64,000 bases of DNA, taken from contig NZ_CP009287.1 in assembly GCF_000758705.1 (NCBI RefSeq), forward strand, positions 6,882,001-6,946,000, written 5' to 3'. The notes under the pieces were generated by a model. That model was not told where the DNA came from. It did not search any database and worked only from the letters and a program-made list of their open reading frames with translations. Source of the stretch: Paenibacillus graminis. Lineage in GTDB: Bacteria > Bacillota > Bacilli > Paenibacillales > Paenibacillaceae. Position numbers and translations under genes: made by a program. Position 1 is the first letter of the stretch; each line of letters starts with the position of its first letter. Positions 26,182 to 33,908 of this stretch are shown one piece after another.

Positions 26182-27351
26182 GTGAACTTCATCTTCTTTT
26201 CTCCTCATTTCCCCAGGAACAGCGCGGACTTCTGCAGTCAGCTGCATCAGCAGGGTGCTACGGTGCTTGGGATCGGCGATGCCGAATATGATCAGCTGGA
26301 GGACAAGCTAAAGTCGGCATTAACGGAGTATTACAAGGTAAGCAGCTTGGAAAGTTACGACGAGATCCTGCGGGCTGTGGGCTACTTTACCCATCAATAC
26401 GGCAAGATGGACCGCTTCGAATCCTTGAACGAATATTGGCTGGAGCAGGATGCTGCGATCCGCACGGATTTCAACATTTACGGCACCAAGACGGATTTTG
26501 TCTATAACCTGAAGCAGAAATCCAAGATGAAAGAGTTTTTTCGCAAAAGCGGTGTAAGCACTGTACAGTTCTCGACCGGCACCACCCGGGACAGCGTCCA
26601 GGATTTCATCCGCAGCGCCGGCTTTCCGCTCGTGGTGAAGCCCGACCTTGGCTCCGGGGCCAGCATGACCTACAAGATCCATAACGAAGCTGAGCTGCAG
26701 CAGTTTTTTGACACCAAGCCGGATGATGTCGCCTTTATTATTGAGGAGTTCATTGATGGTGTCATTCTGACCTATGACGGGCTGGTCGATATTGACGGCA
26801 ACGTGCGGTTCGCGGTCAGCCACCTGTTCGAAAACAGCGTGATGGACGTTGTCAATACGGACAACCACCTGTACTATTTCTGTCTTAAGGATGTCAGTCC
26901 CGAGGTCGAGCTGGCCGGAAAGAACATTCTGAAGGCTTTTGATATCAAAGAGCGTTTCTTCCATATCGAATTGTTCAAATCGAATATAGATGGCCGGATC
27001 ATTGCCCTCGAAGTAAATATGCGGCCACCGGGCGCGTGGATGACCGATGCGATTAATTTTTCCTATGATGTGGATGTATATAGGGAGTGGGCGCGCATGG
27101 TTGTGCACAATGAGACCGGCGGCCCCTTTGAAGGCAAATATTATACCGGCTATGCCAGCCGCAAGCAGCACAAGCATTATTCCCACAGCCACGAGGATAT
27201 TTACCGTACGTTTGGGGATAAGATCGTCAACTATGCCGAGATCGAAGAAGTCTTCAGCCGGGCCATGGGGAACAGCGCCTATCAATTTCGTTCGGCCAGT
27301 CTGGAGGACGTCAGGGACATCGTGAACTATATTCAACAAGAAGAGGGATAG
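26182..27351 (+). CDS. ATP-grasp ligase of unknown substrate
   Basis: A 389-residue ATP-grasp enzyme starting at GTG 26182 (MNFIFFSPHFP), with AAAGGGG 9 bases ahead. The ATP-grasp core runs from about residue 110 to 300: FPLVVKPDLGSGASMTYKI (phosphate-binding loop and Lys), IIEEFIDGVILTYDGLVD, and IIALEVNMRPPGAWMTD, which holds the Mg-binding Glu and Asn. Enzymes of this fold join carboxylate to amine or thiol through an acyl phosphate. The esterase gene follows after 13 bp, an arrangement I recognise from other bacilli, so the two probably act on one small product. Product unknown. Confidence 0.82.
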   Translation: MNFIFFSPHFPRNSADFCSQLHQQGATVLGIGDAEYDQLEDKLKSALTEYYKVSSLESYDEILRAVGYFTHQYGKMDRFESLNEYWLEQDAAIRTDFNIYGTKTDFVYNLKQKSKMKEFFRKSGVSTVQFSTGTTRDSVQDFIRSAGFPLVVKPDLGSGASMTYKIHNEAELQQFFDTKPDDVAFIIEEFIDGVILTYDGLVDIDGNVRFAVSHLFENSVMDVVNTDNHLYYFCLKDVSPEVELAGKNILKAFDIKERFFHIELFKSNIDGRIIALEVNMRPPGAWMTDAINFSYDVDVYREWARMVVHNETGGPFEGKYYTGYASRKQHKHYSHSHEDIYRTFGDKIVNYAEIEEVFSRAMGNSAYQFRSASLEDVRDIVNYIQQEEG

Positions 27352-27364
27352 GATGTGTTGACGG

Positions 27365-28114
27365 ATGAGGATCAGCTACCATAAAGAATACAGCCATCAC
27401 CTTCACAGAGACATGGAATACAAAGTGTACGGACATGCCGGCAAACCCATGCTGGTCTTTCCAACTTCACTGGGGCGTTTTTACCAATATGAGGACTCCG
27501 GCATGATTCAGACTCTCTCGGAGTTTATCGATGCCGGCAAACTGCAGATTTGGGCCTGCGACACCCTGGATGAGGAGACCTTCTTCTCCGGCCACTGGAA
27601 CCATGAGGATAAGATGCAGCGGCATGAGCAATATGACAAATACATGATGCAGGAGCTGGTTCCAAGCATCCTCCACTCCAGCAAGGAGAACAACGGCGGC
27701 AGCGACCAGAAAATTCTCATCTCGGGCTGCTCCATGGGCGCGTACTACAGTGCCAGCTTCTTTTTCCGCCATCCGCATGTTTTCGATACCCTCATTGCGC
27801 TTAGCGGTGTCTATTCCACTTACTACTTCTTCGGTGATTATATGAGCCAAACGGTCTACTTGAACTCGCCGCTGCATTACCTGCCGAACCTGACCGATGA
27901 CTATTACCTGAACGCCTACCGCAGCAGCCGGATTATTCTCTGCGTCGGCCAGGGCGCCTATGAAGACGAGATGCTCCATGAGACCCGCTTGCTTCAGGAC
28001 CTGCTCCGGCACAAAGCTATACCGGCACAGATTGACTATTGGGGCCACGATGTGGATCATGACTGGCCATGGTGGAACAAGCAGATTCATTATTATGTGG
28101 GCGGGTGCTTATAG
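27365..28114 (+). CDS. Esterase-family alpha/beta hydrolase linked to the ATP-grasp gene
   Basis: A 249-residue protein with the putative-esterase (esterase D-like) fold. Nucleophile elbow SGCSMGAYYS with Ser at about residue 122, and a C-terminal HDVDHDWPWW that supplies the catalytic His. The intervening QGAYEDEM may hold the acid. It is translated right after the ATP-grasp gene. Natural substrates of this family are acyl or thioester groups; a role in transferring or releasing the ligase product is inference. Confidence 0.82.
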   Translation: MRISYHKEYSHHLHRDMEYKVYGHAGKPMLVFPTSLGRFYQYEDSGMIQTLSEFIDAGKLQIWACDTLDEETFFSGHWNHEDKMQRHEQYDKYMMQELVPSILHSSKENNGGSDQKILISGCSMGAYYSASFFFRHPHVFDTLIALSGVYSTYYFFGDYMSQTVYLNSPLHYLPNLTDDYYLNAYRSSRIILCVGQGAYEDEMLHETRLLQDLLRHKAIPAQIDYWGHDVDHDWPWWNKQIHYYVGGCL

Positions 28115-28278
28115 GGGTTTATAATTCCCCACAAAAACACCCCATAACCTATAGCGCTTTCCTGAGGTCTTTTACTTTAGTTTAGTCAATTGAATAGGCT
28201 TAAGGCTCAGTCCGCTCCCCCCTTGGCAGGGAGGGAGGCCTTGTGACAGTGTTCGAAACGTTGATGTTAATATGCATA

Positions 28279-28356
28279 CCGCATACCTTTGGTCCACTCA
28301 TCGTAGCGCCGCTGTCCCATAAACACAAACAGACCGCCTCCTCCCAAAGGTATGCG
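28279..28356. repeat. Long-loop inverted repeat with an overlapping alternative hairpin
   Basis: CCGCATACCTTTGG (28279-28292) and CCAAAGGTATGCGG (28343-28356) are perfect 14-base inverted arms 50 bases apart. The second arm also overlaps a 7-base pair AGACCGC/GCGGTCT, so two structures exclude each other. The surrounding gap 28115-28417 holds no convincing gene; a further perfect hairpin TGCCTGCTTTAAGCAGGCA overlaps the stop of the next gene. Confidence 0.6.
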
Positions 28357-28417
28357 GTCTATTTGTTCGTTATCCATTTGTGGCGTCTTGCTGAACCACT
28401 GAGGCCGTGTGCCTGCT

Positions 28418-28705
28418 TTAAGCAGGCAGATGCTCCTTACAGAACAGGACCAACGCTGCTTCCTCGTCCTCTTCCATATCAAAATCCAGAATCCGGCCGG
28501 TCGTGGTCTCGAGCAGATCGTAGCTGATAATGCTTGTCTCCTCATCCTCCACCTTTATGATCACCCGTGCGGATACACCATTCTCTTCATACAGCTCATC
28601 ATCCTCCGGCACATCCAGATTCACGACGAACTCATATCGCTTGCCGCTTAAAATACCAAATGGATCTCTTACGTTCTCCACGGTGTAGCTTGTAAATGTC
28701 AACAC
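28418..28705 (-). CDS. Small acidic protein, DUF6509-like
   Basis: About 95 residues, start GTG (or the next codon, TTG) with AGAGGA about 8 bases ahead. The pattern DPFGILSGKRYEFVVNLDVP, PEDDELYEENG and DFDMEEDEEAALVLFCKEHL matches a small conserved bacillar family I know as DUF6509. No biochemical function is established. It stands alone. Confidence 0.7.
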   Translation of the reverse strand: MLTFTSYTVENVRDPFGILSGKRYEFVVNLDVPEDDELYEENGVSARVIIKVEDEETSIISYDLLETTTGRILDFDMEEDEEAALVLFCKEHLPA

Positions 28706-28773
28706 TTCGCATTCCTCTTTTCTTCAATCATCTGGCTATTGTATCATACAATCCATGATAGCAGCTTCCACAA

Positions 28774-28921
28774 TTACGCGTAGCTGAGCAAATCACTAAG
28801 AAAACGCTGAATGACTGCCCGTTCCTTCGGAGCGTACGCCTTCAAAAGCTGACGGTAATGCTCGACCGCCCGCTCATATTCCTCCTCATGAATCTTCTCT
28901 AATCTGCTCAGGCAGCACCAT
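28774..28921 (-). pseudogene. Candidate frameshifted small gene
   Basis: An ATG at 28921 with AGGGGGCGG 5 bases ahead opens MVLPEQIREDS and then meets TGA. In the next frame, from the same spot, a charged helical sequence runs LSRLEKIHEEEYERAVEHYR and ends about 28 residues later at SDLLSYA, TAA (28776-28774), with no start of its own. One base lost near 28905 would fuse the two into a 48-residue protein. No homologue recognised; could also be a true short gene with a sequencing error. Confidence 0.4.
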
Positions 28922-29085
28922 CAGTCCGCCCCCTGTCCTCTTTCCGCTTCAATTGTGCCGGAATCATCATAAGCTTCGGACATAGCCTATTCTTTTATAC
29001 CCGAAGGGGAGTTGTCTGTGGCTGATTCAGAAGGCTCCAATATGACTCCCATTGCGGAAACCGTTTTATACACTATATATGGAAA

Positions 29086-29107
29086 AACAGCCGCAAAAAG
29101 CGGCTGC
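29086..29107 (-). terminator. Minus-strand terminator-like hairpin
   Basis: Minus strand GCAGCCGC-TTTTT-GCGGCTG followed by TTTTT. The rest of 28922-29246 shows no gene. Confidence 0.6.
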
Positions 29108-29246
29108 TCCTCGTTCTCCGCCCCGCTTCAGAAGTAGTAGTCCATGTAAAGCAGTAGTCCTACCGGCAGGGGAAGAACCGCTGCGTAGTGTAGATTTGCT
29201 TAAAAACCGAGTGACACCCACTGTGAACTGCTTGCCGGATAATACA

Positions 29247-29286
29247 AAAGCGGTGACAGGTGGATGACCACCTGTCACCGCTCTTT
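29247..29286 (-). terminator. Strong terminator downstream of rlmN and the repeats
   Basis: GCGGTGACAGGTGG and CCACCTGTCACCGC form a perfect 14-bp stem with a 4-base loop; T-rich sequence follows on both strands. Any rlmN transcript would pass through array C and the 39-bp repeats before reaching it. Confidence 0.85.
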
Positions 29287-29301
29287 TGTAATTGAGGGGG
29301 C

Positions 29302-29505
29302 TCGATCAAAGGTATTTTTACCCTTGATTTCTGCCATCCGCACCTTGTCGGCTCAATCAAAGGTATTTTTACCTTTGATTTCTGCTATCTGCGCCTTGGT
29401 GCCTCGATCAAAGGTATTTTTACCCTTGATTTCTGCCATCCGCGCCTTGTCGGCTCGATCAAAGGTATTTTTACCTTTGATCGAGCCGATCCGCGCCATG
29501 AGAAA
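29302..29505. repeat. Tandem array C: four copies of a 51-bp unit
   Basis: Units begin TCGATCAAAGGTATTTTTAC, continue CCTTGATTTCTGCCATCCGC and end ACCTTGTCGGC. TCAAAGGTA-TTTT-TACCTTTGA is a hairpin in each. Units alternate between ACCCTTGAT and ACCTTTGAT forms. Same 51-bp period as arrays A, B and D but a different sequence. Confidence 0.92.
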
Positions 29506-29560
29506 CAAGTCCGGCGGATTTACCAGTGTTTCTGCCGGCATTTCCGCCTTCCTGCCGCCC

Positions 29561-29677
29561 CACCGGCTCTCTTCGCGCAGTGCGGGTTTACCCGCCCGCC
29601 ACCGGCTCTCTTCACGCAGCGCGGGTTTACCCGCCCGCCACCTGCTCTCTGCGCGCAGCGCGGTTTACCCGGCAGCC
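29561..29677. repeat. Three copies of a 39-bp tandem repeat reaching into the rlmN 3' end
   Basis: Units begin CACCGGCTCTCTTCGCGCAG and end TGCGGGTTTACCCGCCCGC; the third is shortened and includes the last codons and stop of rlmN. A GCGGGTTTACCCGC palindrome sits at each boundary. Confidence 0.8.
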
Positions 29678-30759
29678 ACGCCGCTCGGGCTGGCACCGCC
29701 CTTGGCCTTTTGAATCTGCTTGCTGCGCAGCTGGCCGCAGGCGGCGTCGATATCGACGCCGTGCTCCAGGCGGGTGCTTACGCTGACGCCCTGCTTTTTG
29801 AGCGTATCGAAGAACGCCCGCACGGACTCGCGCTCGCTTCGCTGGTATTGGCTGTGCTCATCCACCGGATTGTAAGGAATCAGGTTCACATTGGCCATCT
29901 GCCGCCGGTCCCCTATCAGCCCGGCCAGCTCCAGGGCATGCTCCTGGCGGTCATTGACATCCTTCAGCAGAATATACTCCAGGGTAATTCTCCGGTTCGT
30001 CTTTTCCAGATAGTAATCAATAGCGGGCATTAATTTCTCTATAGGAATGGCGCGGTTAATCTTCATGATCCGTGTCCGCAGCTCATTATTCGGCGCATGT
30101 AAAGAAATCGCCAGGTTAACCTGCATATTGGCATCGGCGAATTCTCTGATTTTATCAGCCAGACCGCTCGTGGACACCGTGATGCCCTTGCCGGCAATCG
30201 CCAGTCCCTTGTGATCCTTGATGATCGTCAGGAAATTCAGCAAATTTGTAAAATTATCGAATGGCTCGCCGATCCCCATCACCACCACATGGCTGACCCT
30301 TTGACCAAGCCCCAACCCGTCCAGATGATGCTGTACCTTCATAATCTGCTCGACAATCTCTCCGCTGGAGAGGTCACGGCTCTTCGCCAGCAGACCGCTG
30401 GCGCAAAAGCTGCAGCCGATGTTGCAGCCCACCTGTGTCGTCACGCAGACGGACAACCCGTATTTCTGCCGCATCAGCACCGTTTCGATCAAATTACCGT
30501 CCTTCAGGCGGAACAGGAACTTGATGGTGCCGTCAGCTGACTCCTGCTTCACATGCTCATCCATCGTCTGAAAAACAAAATGCTCGGACAGCAGCTGCAC
30601 CGTCTCGCCGTTCACCTCGGTCATTTCCGCAAAATCCTTCACCCGCTGGCGGTACAAGGATTCCCATATCCGGGATGCGCGGGATTTCTTATGGCCGTGC
30701 TCTACCAGCCAGGACGCCAGCTGTTCTAAAGTTAATCCATAAATGGATTGTTTATTCAT
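29665..30759 (-). CDS. rlmN: 23S rRNA (adenine-2503-C2)-methyltransferase RlmN
   Basis: A 364-residue radical-SAM enzyme that methylates A2503 of 23S rRNA and A37 of some tRNAs. The cluster-binding C112, C116 and C119 lie in [12 protein letters not shown], the methyl-carrying Cys is C341 ([10 protein letters not shown]), and GIGEPFDNF is the SAM motif. Length is near the family norm. The last 20 residues ([14 protein letters not shown]) are low complexity and coincide with a tandem repeat in the DNA. Alternative: Cfr resistance methyltransferase, but the length, N-terminus and context favour RlmN. Confidence 0.94.
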   Translation of the reverse strand: MNKQSIYGLTLEQLASWLVEHGHKKSRASRIWESLYRQRVKDFAEMTEVNGETVQLLSEHFVFQTMDEHVKQESADGTIKFLFRLKDGNLIETVLMRQKYGLSVCVTTQVGCNIGCSFCASGLLAKSRDLSSGEIVEQIMKVQHHLDGLGLGQRVSHVVVMGIGEPFDNFTNLLNFLTIIKDHKGLAIAGKGITVSTSGLADKIREFADANMQVNLAISLHAPNNELRTRIMKINRAIPIEKLMPAIDYYLEKTNRRITLEYILLKDVNDRQEHALELAGLIGDRRQMANVNLIPYNPVDEHSQYQRSERESVRAFFDTLKKQGVSVSTRLEHGVDIDAACGQLRSKQIQKAKGGASPSGVAAG

Positions 30760-30951
30760 GATTTATCCTCTTTTCAAAACATTGAAGTTCAATTCATTCT
30801 ACCTTGCAGGGCTCCGTCTAACAACATGCACTTATTGTCTCAAATTTTTTTTATTAAAACAAGAAGAATCCCCTGCTGTCCCCGCTTCCGCCACAATTCA
30901 CAACGCGCCTCCGCGCTCATCAAGGAAACGTTCCTGCATGAGCCTCAATGT

Positions 30952-30984
30952 AAAAAGCGTACCCGCCACTTCGGATACGCTTTA
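30952..30984 (-). terminator. Terminator after the polysaccharide deacetylase
   Basis: Minus strand AAAGCGTATCCG pairs with CGGGTACGCTTT (one bulge), followed by TT and A/T. 24 bases beyond the deacetylase stop. Confidence 0.8.
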
Positions 30985-31008
30985 TCAACATGAACAGCCG
31001 CTGCCGCA

Positions 31009-32391
31009 TTATCTGAAAATGGCGAATTTCAGCTGTTTGCTTTTAAGATATTTTATAATTGCAGGCAGTGCTTGGACCGTTACTGCTTTTTCATGAAGAA
31101 GATAGATGCCCCCGGAAGGATCGGTATGGTAAAAATATTGGGTGATCTGCTCCGCAGTATCCGCCTTCCAGTCTTCAGGATCACGGTTCCAGAGCAGCAC
31201 CTTCAGCTTCTGTTTCCCGGCTTCAGCAGCCACGGAACCGTTGATAGCCCCATAGGGCGGACGAAACACAGTTACCGGTTTTCCGGTATTCTGCTCCAGC
31301 ACCTGGACTGACCGCAGCAGATTATTATGGTTCTCTCCGCTGCTGTTCTTCGTCAGGTCGCTGTGATCCCAGGAATGACTGCCCACCGGCATTCCATGCT
31401 CATCGGCATAGCGGACCGCCTGCGGGTAATGCTGGGCGTTCTGGCCGATGAACAAAAAGTTCGCTGCCACTCCATGAGCCAGCAGAATATCGACAATTTC
31501 CTGAGTGTACTTGGACGGGCCGTCGTCAAAGGATAAAGCCACATACCCCTTGGCCAGATTATATTCATAGCTGCTTCCGTCCAGCGCCAAAGTTTCAACC
31601 AACGGACTCTGTACCTCTTGTAGCTCTGATTCTGATTCTGCCTCTGGTCCTGGTCCTGGTTCTGCTTCCATCTCTGGTCCTAATTCTGATTCTGCATCTA
31701 GCTCTGATCCTGCCTCCCGTTCCGGCTCCTGCACTTGTCCGGTTTCCGGCACAGGTACAGCCTCAGCCTCTGCATCTTGAAATGATGCTTGGTCAACCAC
31801 AGGGACATAGGCTGCCGGAACACTGCTGTGGGCAGAGAGCTTCCGTTCTGTAAAGTCCTCATGGGCTTCAGCACTGTTGAATACGGTACCATCCATCCGC
31901 AGGAAGAACAATACGAACAGCAAGCTGAATAGAATACACCTCAGGACAATGGGCCGGGCCAGGCGGAAGGTTCCGGCGCTGCGCGTGAGCGGCTCCATCT
32001 GCTGCGGTTCGGGTGAAGACAGCTCCGCTGGAACCGCGCCTGCTTCAAGCGGCGGAAAGGTTAGCTCCTTCAATTGAAGCAGCTGTGAGACGTAAGCTTC
32101 AGAACAGGCAAAATATAGTGTCTCGGAGCAGGTACTTTTCATTTTGCTAAGAGAGCTGAAATATGTGCGGCGAAAGGGGTCCCACTTCGGGTAAAGCGAC
32201 AACCGTACTCTATGTCCTTGAAAAGAGGCCAGCATATTCATTTGCAGGTATGTAAATTCATCGATGAGGAGAACTTTTCGGGTGAATCCGCCGCTGCGGG
32301 TTAGACCTACCTCCAGCTGATAGCCGTCCTGCTTATGTTCAAGCGACAGCAATTCTACGATCAGCGCGGCTTGTTGTTCAAGAAGAGGCAT
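31009..32391 (-). CDS. Membrane-anchored polysaccharide deacetylase with a cytoplasmic N-terminal domain
   Basis: A 460-residue protein. Residues 1-145 are a soluble domain I do not recognise, followed by one membrane segment (148-165), an acidic Glu/Pro-rich linker (about 205-262) and a CE4 NodB domain (about 280-460). Catalytic and metal residues are visible: SFDDG (D288, D289), HSWDH (H338, H342), RPPYG and the C-terminal LLHEK. The orientation puts the deacetylase outside, where it could act on peptidoglycan or another N-acetylated glycan. The coiled-coil gene ends 5 bp upstream, so both form an operon. A weak ribosome site suggests coupling to that gene. Confidence 0.87.
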   Translation of the reverse strand: MPLLEQQAALIVELLSLEHKQDGYQLEVGLTRSGGFTRKVLLIDEFTYLQMNMLASFQGHRVRLSLYPKWDPFRRTYFSSLSKMKSTCSETLYFACSEAYVSQLLQLKELTFPPLEAGAVPAELSSPEPQQMEPLTRSAGTFRLARPIVLRCILFSLLFVLFFLRMDGTVFNSAEAHEDFTERKLSAHSSVPAAYVPVVDQASFQDAEAEAVPVPETGQVQEPEREAGSELDAESELGPEMEAEPGPGPEAESESELQEVQSPLVETLALDGSSYEYNLAKGYVALSFDDGPSKYTQEIVDILLAHGVAANFLFIGQNAQHYPQAVRYADEHGMPVGSHSWDHSDLTKNSSGENHNNLLRSVQVLEQNTGKPVTVFRPPYGAINGSVAAEAGKQKLKVLLWNRDPEDWKADTAEQITQYFYHTDPSGGIYLLHEKAVTVQALPAIIKYLKSKQLKFAIFR

Positions 32392-32396
32392 AGATG

Positions 32397-33122
32397 TTAT
32401 GTATTCCCGTTTCCGTCTGTGTGTTCTCCCGTTGGGGTGTTCGCCCCAAAAGGCACTGTCATCCGTGTAGCGAAATCGTTAATCATGCTGGAGAGGTAGG
32501 CTTTCTCCTGCCGGATTGTTTCGTATTTCTGTTTCATATGGGCATTCTCGGTTTCGAGACGTCCGATCTTTTCTTCCAGCTCGTTCATTTTCTTCAGCTT
32601 TTCTGAAATGGCATCATTATGCTTCTGGACCAGATTGGTATACTTTTGCCGCTCCAGCTCAATAGTGCTCTTAAGCTCATCCATTTCCGAAGACAGGGTG
32701 CCGTACATTTCACGGTGGTCCTCCATCACCTGATCGACCTTCAGATTGCGCTCCACCAGCTTATGTTCGAGCTCCAGAATACTTTTCTCGCGCTCATCAA
32801 TGACCTTGTTCAGATTCTTCAGATCCTTGTTCAGCCGTTCCACATGTCCGCTGGTATGGGTCAAACGGTCCTGAAGCTCATGATTAGTTGTCTCTGCATG
32901 GGTTCTGGCCTGGATAATTTGCTCTACAGCAAATATAAGATCCAGTGATTTCTTGTCCAATTGCGCTTTTCCGGTGGAAATGAGGCTGGACAGGCTCTCG
33001 CCCGTTTCATTATTTACCTTTTCTTCAGGCGGATCTTCCGCCAATTGAACCTTTTGAACCACGCCGGGCCTGGGCTGCTTATCCGCCCCCGCGTCCTTTT
33101 TCTTGAAAAAAGGGGTCGCCAT
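32397..33122 (-). CDS. Coiled-coil protein, unknown function
   Basis: A 241-residue soluble, highly charged protein. Residues about 60-220 form a long coiled coil (for example LNKDLKNLNKVIDEREKSIL), with short disordered ends. No catalytic motif or membrane segment. First gene of a two-gene operon with the deacetylase. A scaffold or positioning role for a wall enzyme is inference. Confidence 0.75.
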   Translation of the reverse strand: MATPFFKKKDAGADKQPRPGVVQKVQLAEDPPEEKVNNETGESLSSLISTGKAQLDKKSLDLIFAVEQIIQARTHAETTNHELQDRLTHTSGHVERLNKDLKNLNKVIDEREKSILELEHKLVERNLKVDQVMEDHREMYGTLSSEMDELKSTIELERQKYTNLVQKHNDAISEKLKKMNELEEKIGRLETENAHMKQKYETIRQEKAYLSSMINDFATRMTVPFGANTPTGEHTDGNGNT

Positions 33123-33250
33123 CTATGCTATCACCTCATTATATTGTCAAAAAATGTCGAGCCTATACGCATTTATTATAGTTGATTTAGCCTGCCTGTA
33201 AGTGAGCCTTTATATCTAAGTTTCTTAAATGTATCCAAAGGCCTATTTTC

Positions 33251-33278
33251 AAAAAAAAGACATCCTTTTGGATGTCTT
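33251..33278 (-). terminator. Terminator after the TetR gene
   Basis: GACATCC-TTTT-GGATGTC stem followed by eight T residues on the minus strand. Confidence 0.9.
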
Positions 33279-33302
33279 CGTCCCCTTGCGCAATGCTTCT
33301 GC

Positions 33303-33908
33303 CTATAGCGGCAATCCGGCCTCCAGCTTGTTCAGCGCTTCCTCCAGCAGAGCCAGGAAGTCCGCCTCGGGATGCTCTGCGTAATACTGCATCACCGATA
33401 TATTGACACCGATGACCGCCCCCGCAAAAGCACGCACCGCCAAATCCTCCTGCTCTCTGCCCGTACGCTTGCAAGTCAATTCGATGATCAGGTCCATCAT
33501 GCTGACCATATTATTAATCATCGCTGCCCGCAGCTCCGGTACTGACATCACCAGCTCGTTGCGTTCACGCATTGTCGACAATTCCTGTGGCGTCATCTCC
33601 TTTGCGCCCGACAGCATCGCATTGCGCAACGCCATCAGCGGGGTCAGGTGGGCCGGCTGGCTCTCAAAGGAGGCAACCAGCAGCGGATCATAATTATCGA
33701 TAAGCAGCACATCCTCCTTGGTGGAAAAATAGCGAAAAAAAGTGCTGTAGGAAATTTCCGCCGCTTCTGCGATTTGCTCTACCGTTGTTGCCTTATAGCC
33801 ATACTGCCGGAAAAGCTGCAGCGCATGCAGCTGAATGTTTGCCATCGTCTTTGCCTTTTTGCGTTCACGCAATCCTGCTTGCGTAGATTTCACAGACAAA
33901 CCGCTCAC
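33303..33908 (-). CDS. TetR-family regulator, coupled to the PEP-utilising enzyme
   Basis: A 201-residue protein with an N-terminal TetR helix-turn-helix (about 38-62: TTVEQIAEAAEISYSTFFRY) and a C-terminal ligand domain. Its ATG overlaps the stop of the upstream enzyme as ATGA, so it is co-translated with it and terminates right after. Such linkage suggests feedback control of the enzyme, though no operator was identified upstream of it. Confidence 0.9.
   Translation of the reverse strand: MSGLSVKSTQAGLRERKKAKTMANIQLHALQLFRQYGYKATTVEQIAEAAEISYSTFFRYFSTKEDVLLIDNYDPLLVASFESQPAHLTPLMALRNAMLSGAKEMTPQELSTMRERNELVMSVPELRAAMINNMVSMMDLIIELTCKRTGREQEDLAVRAFAGAVIGVNISVMQYYAEHPEADFLALLEEALNKLEAGLPL

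Noticed and set aside
26320..27339. 339-residue minus-strand frame
   Set aside because: Antisense to the ATP-grasp gene, which has clear catalytic motifs.
28267..28545. 92-residue minus-strand frame overlapping the DUF6509-like gene
   Set aside because: Most of it is antiframe of that gene and the rest is the inverted repeat; no ribosome site.
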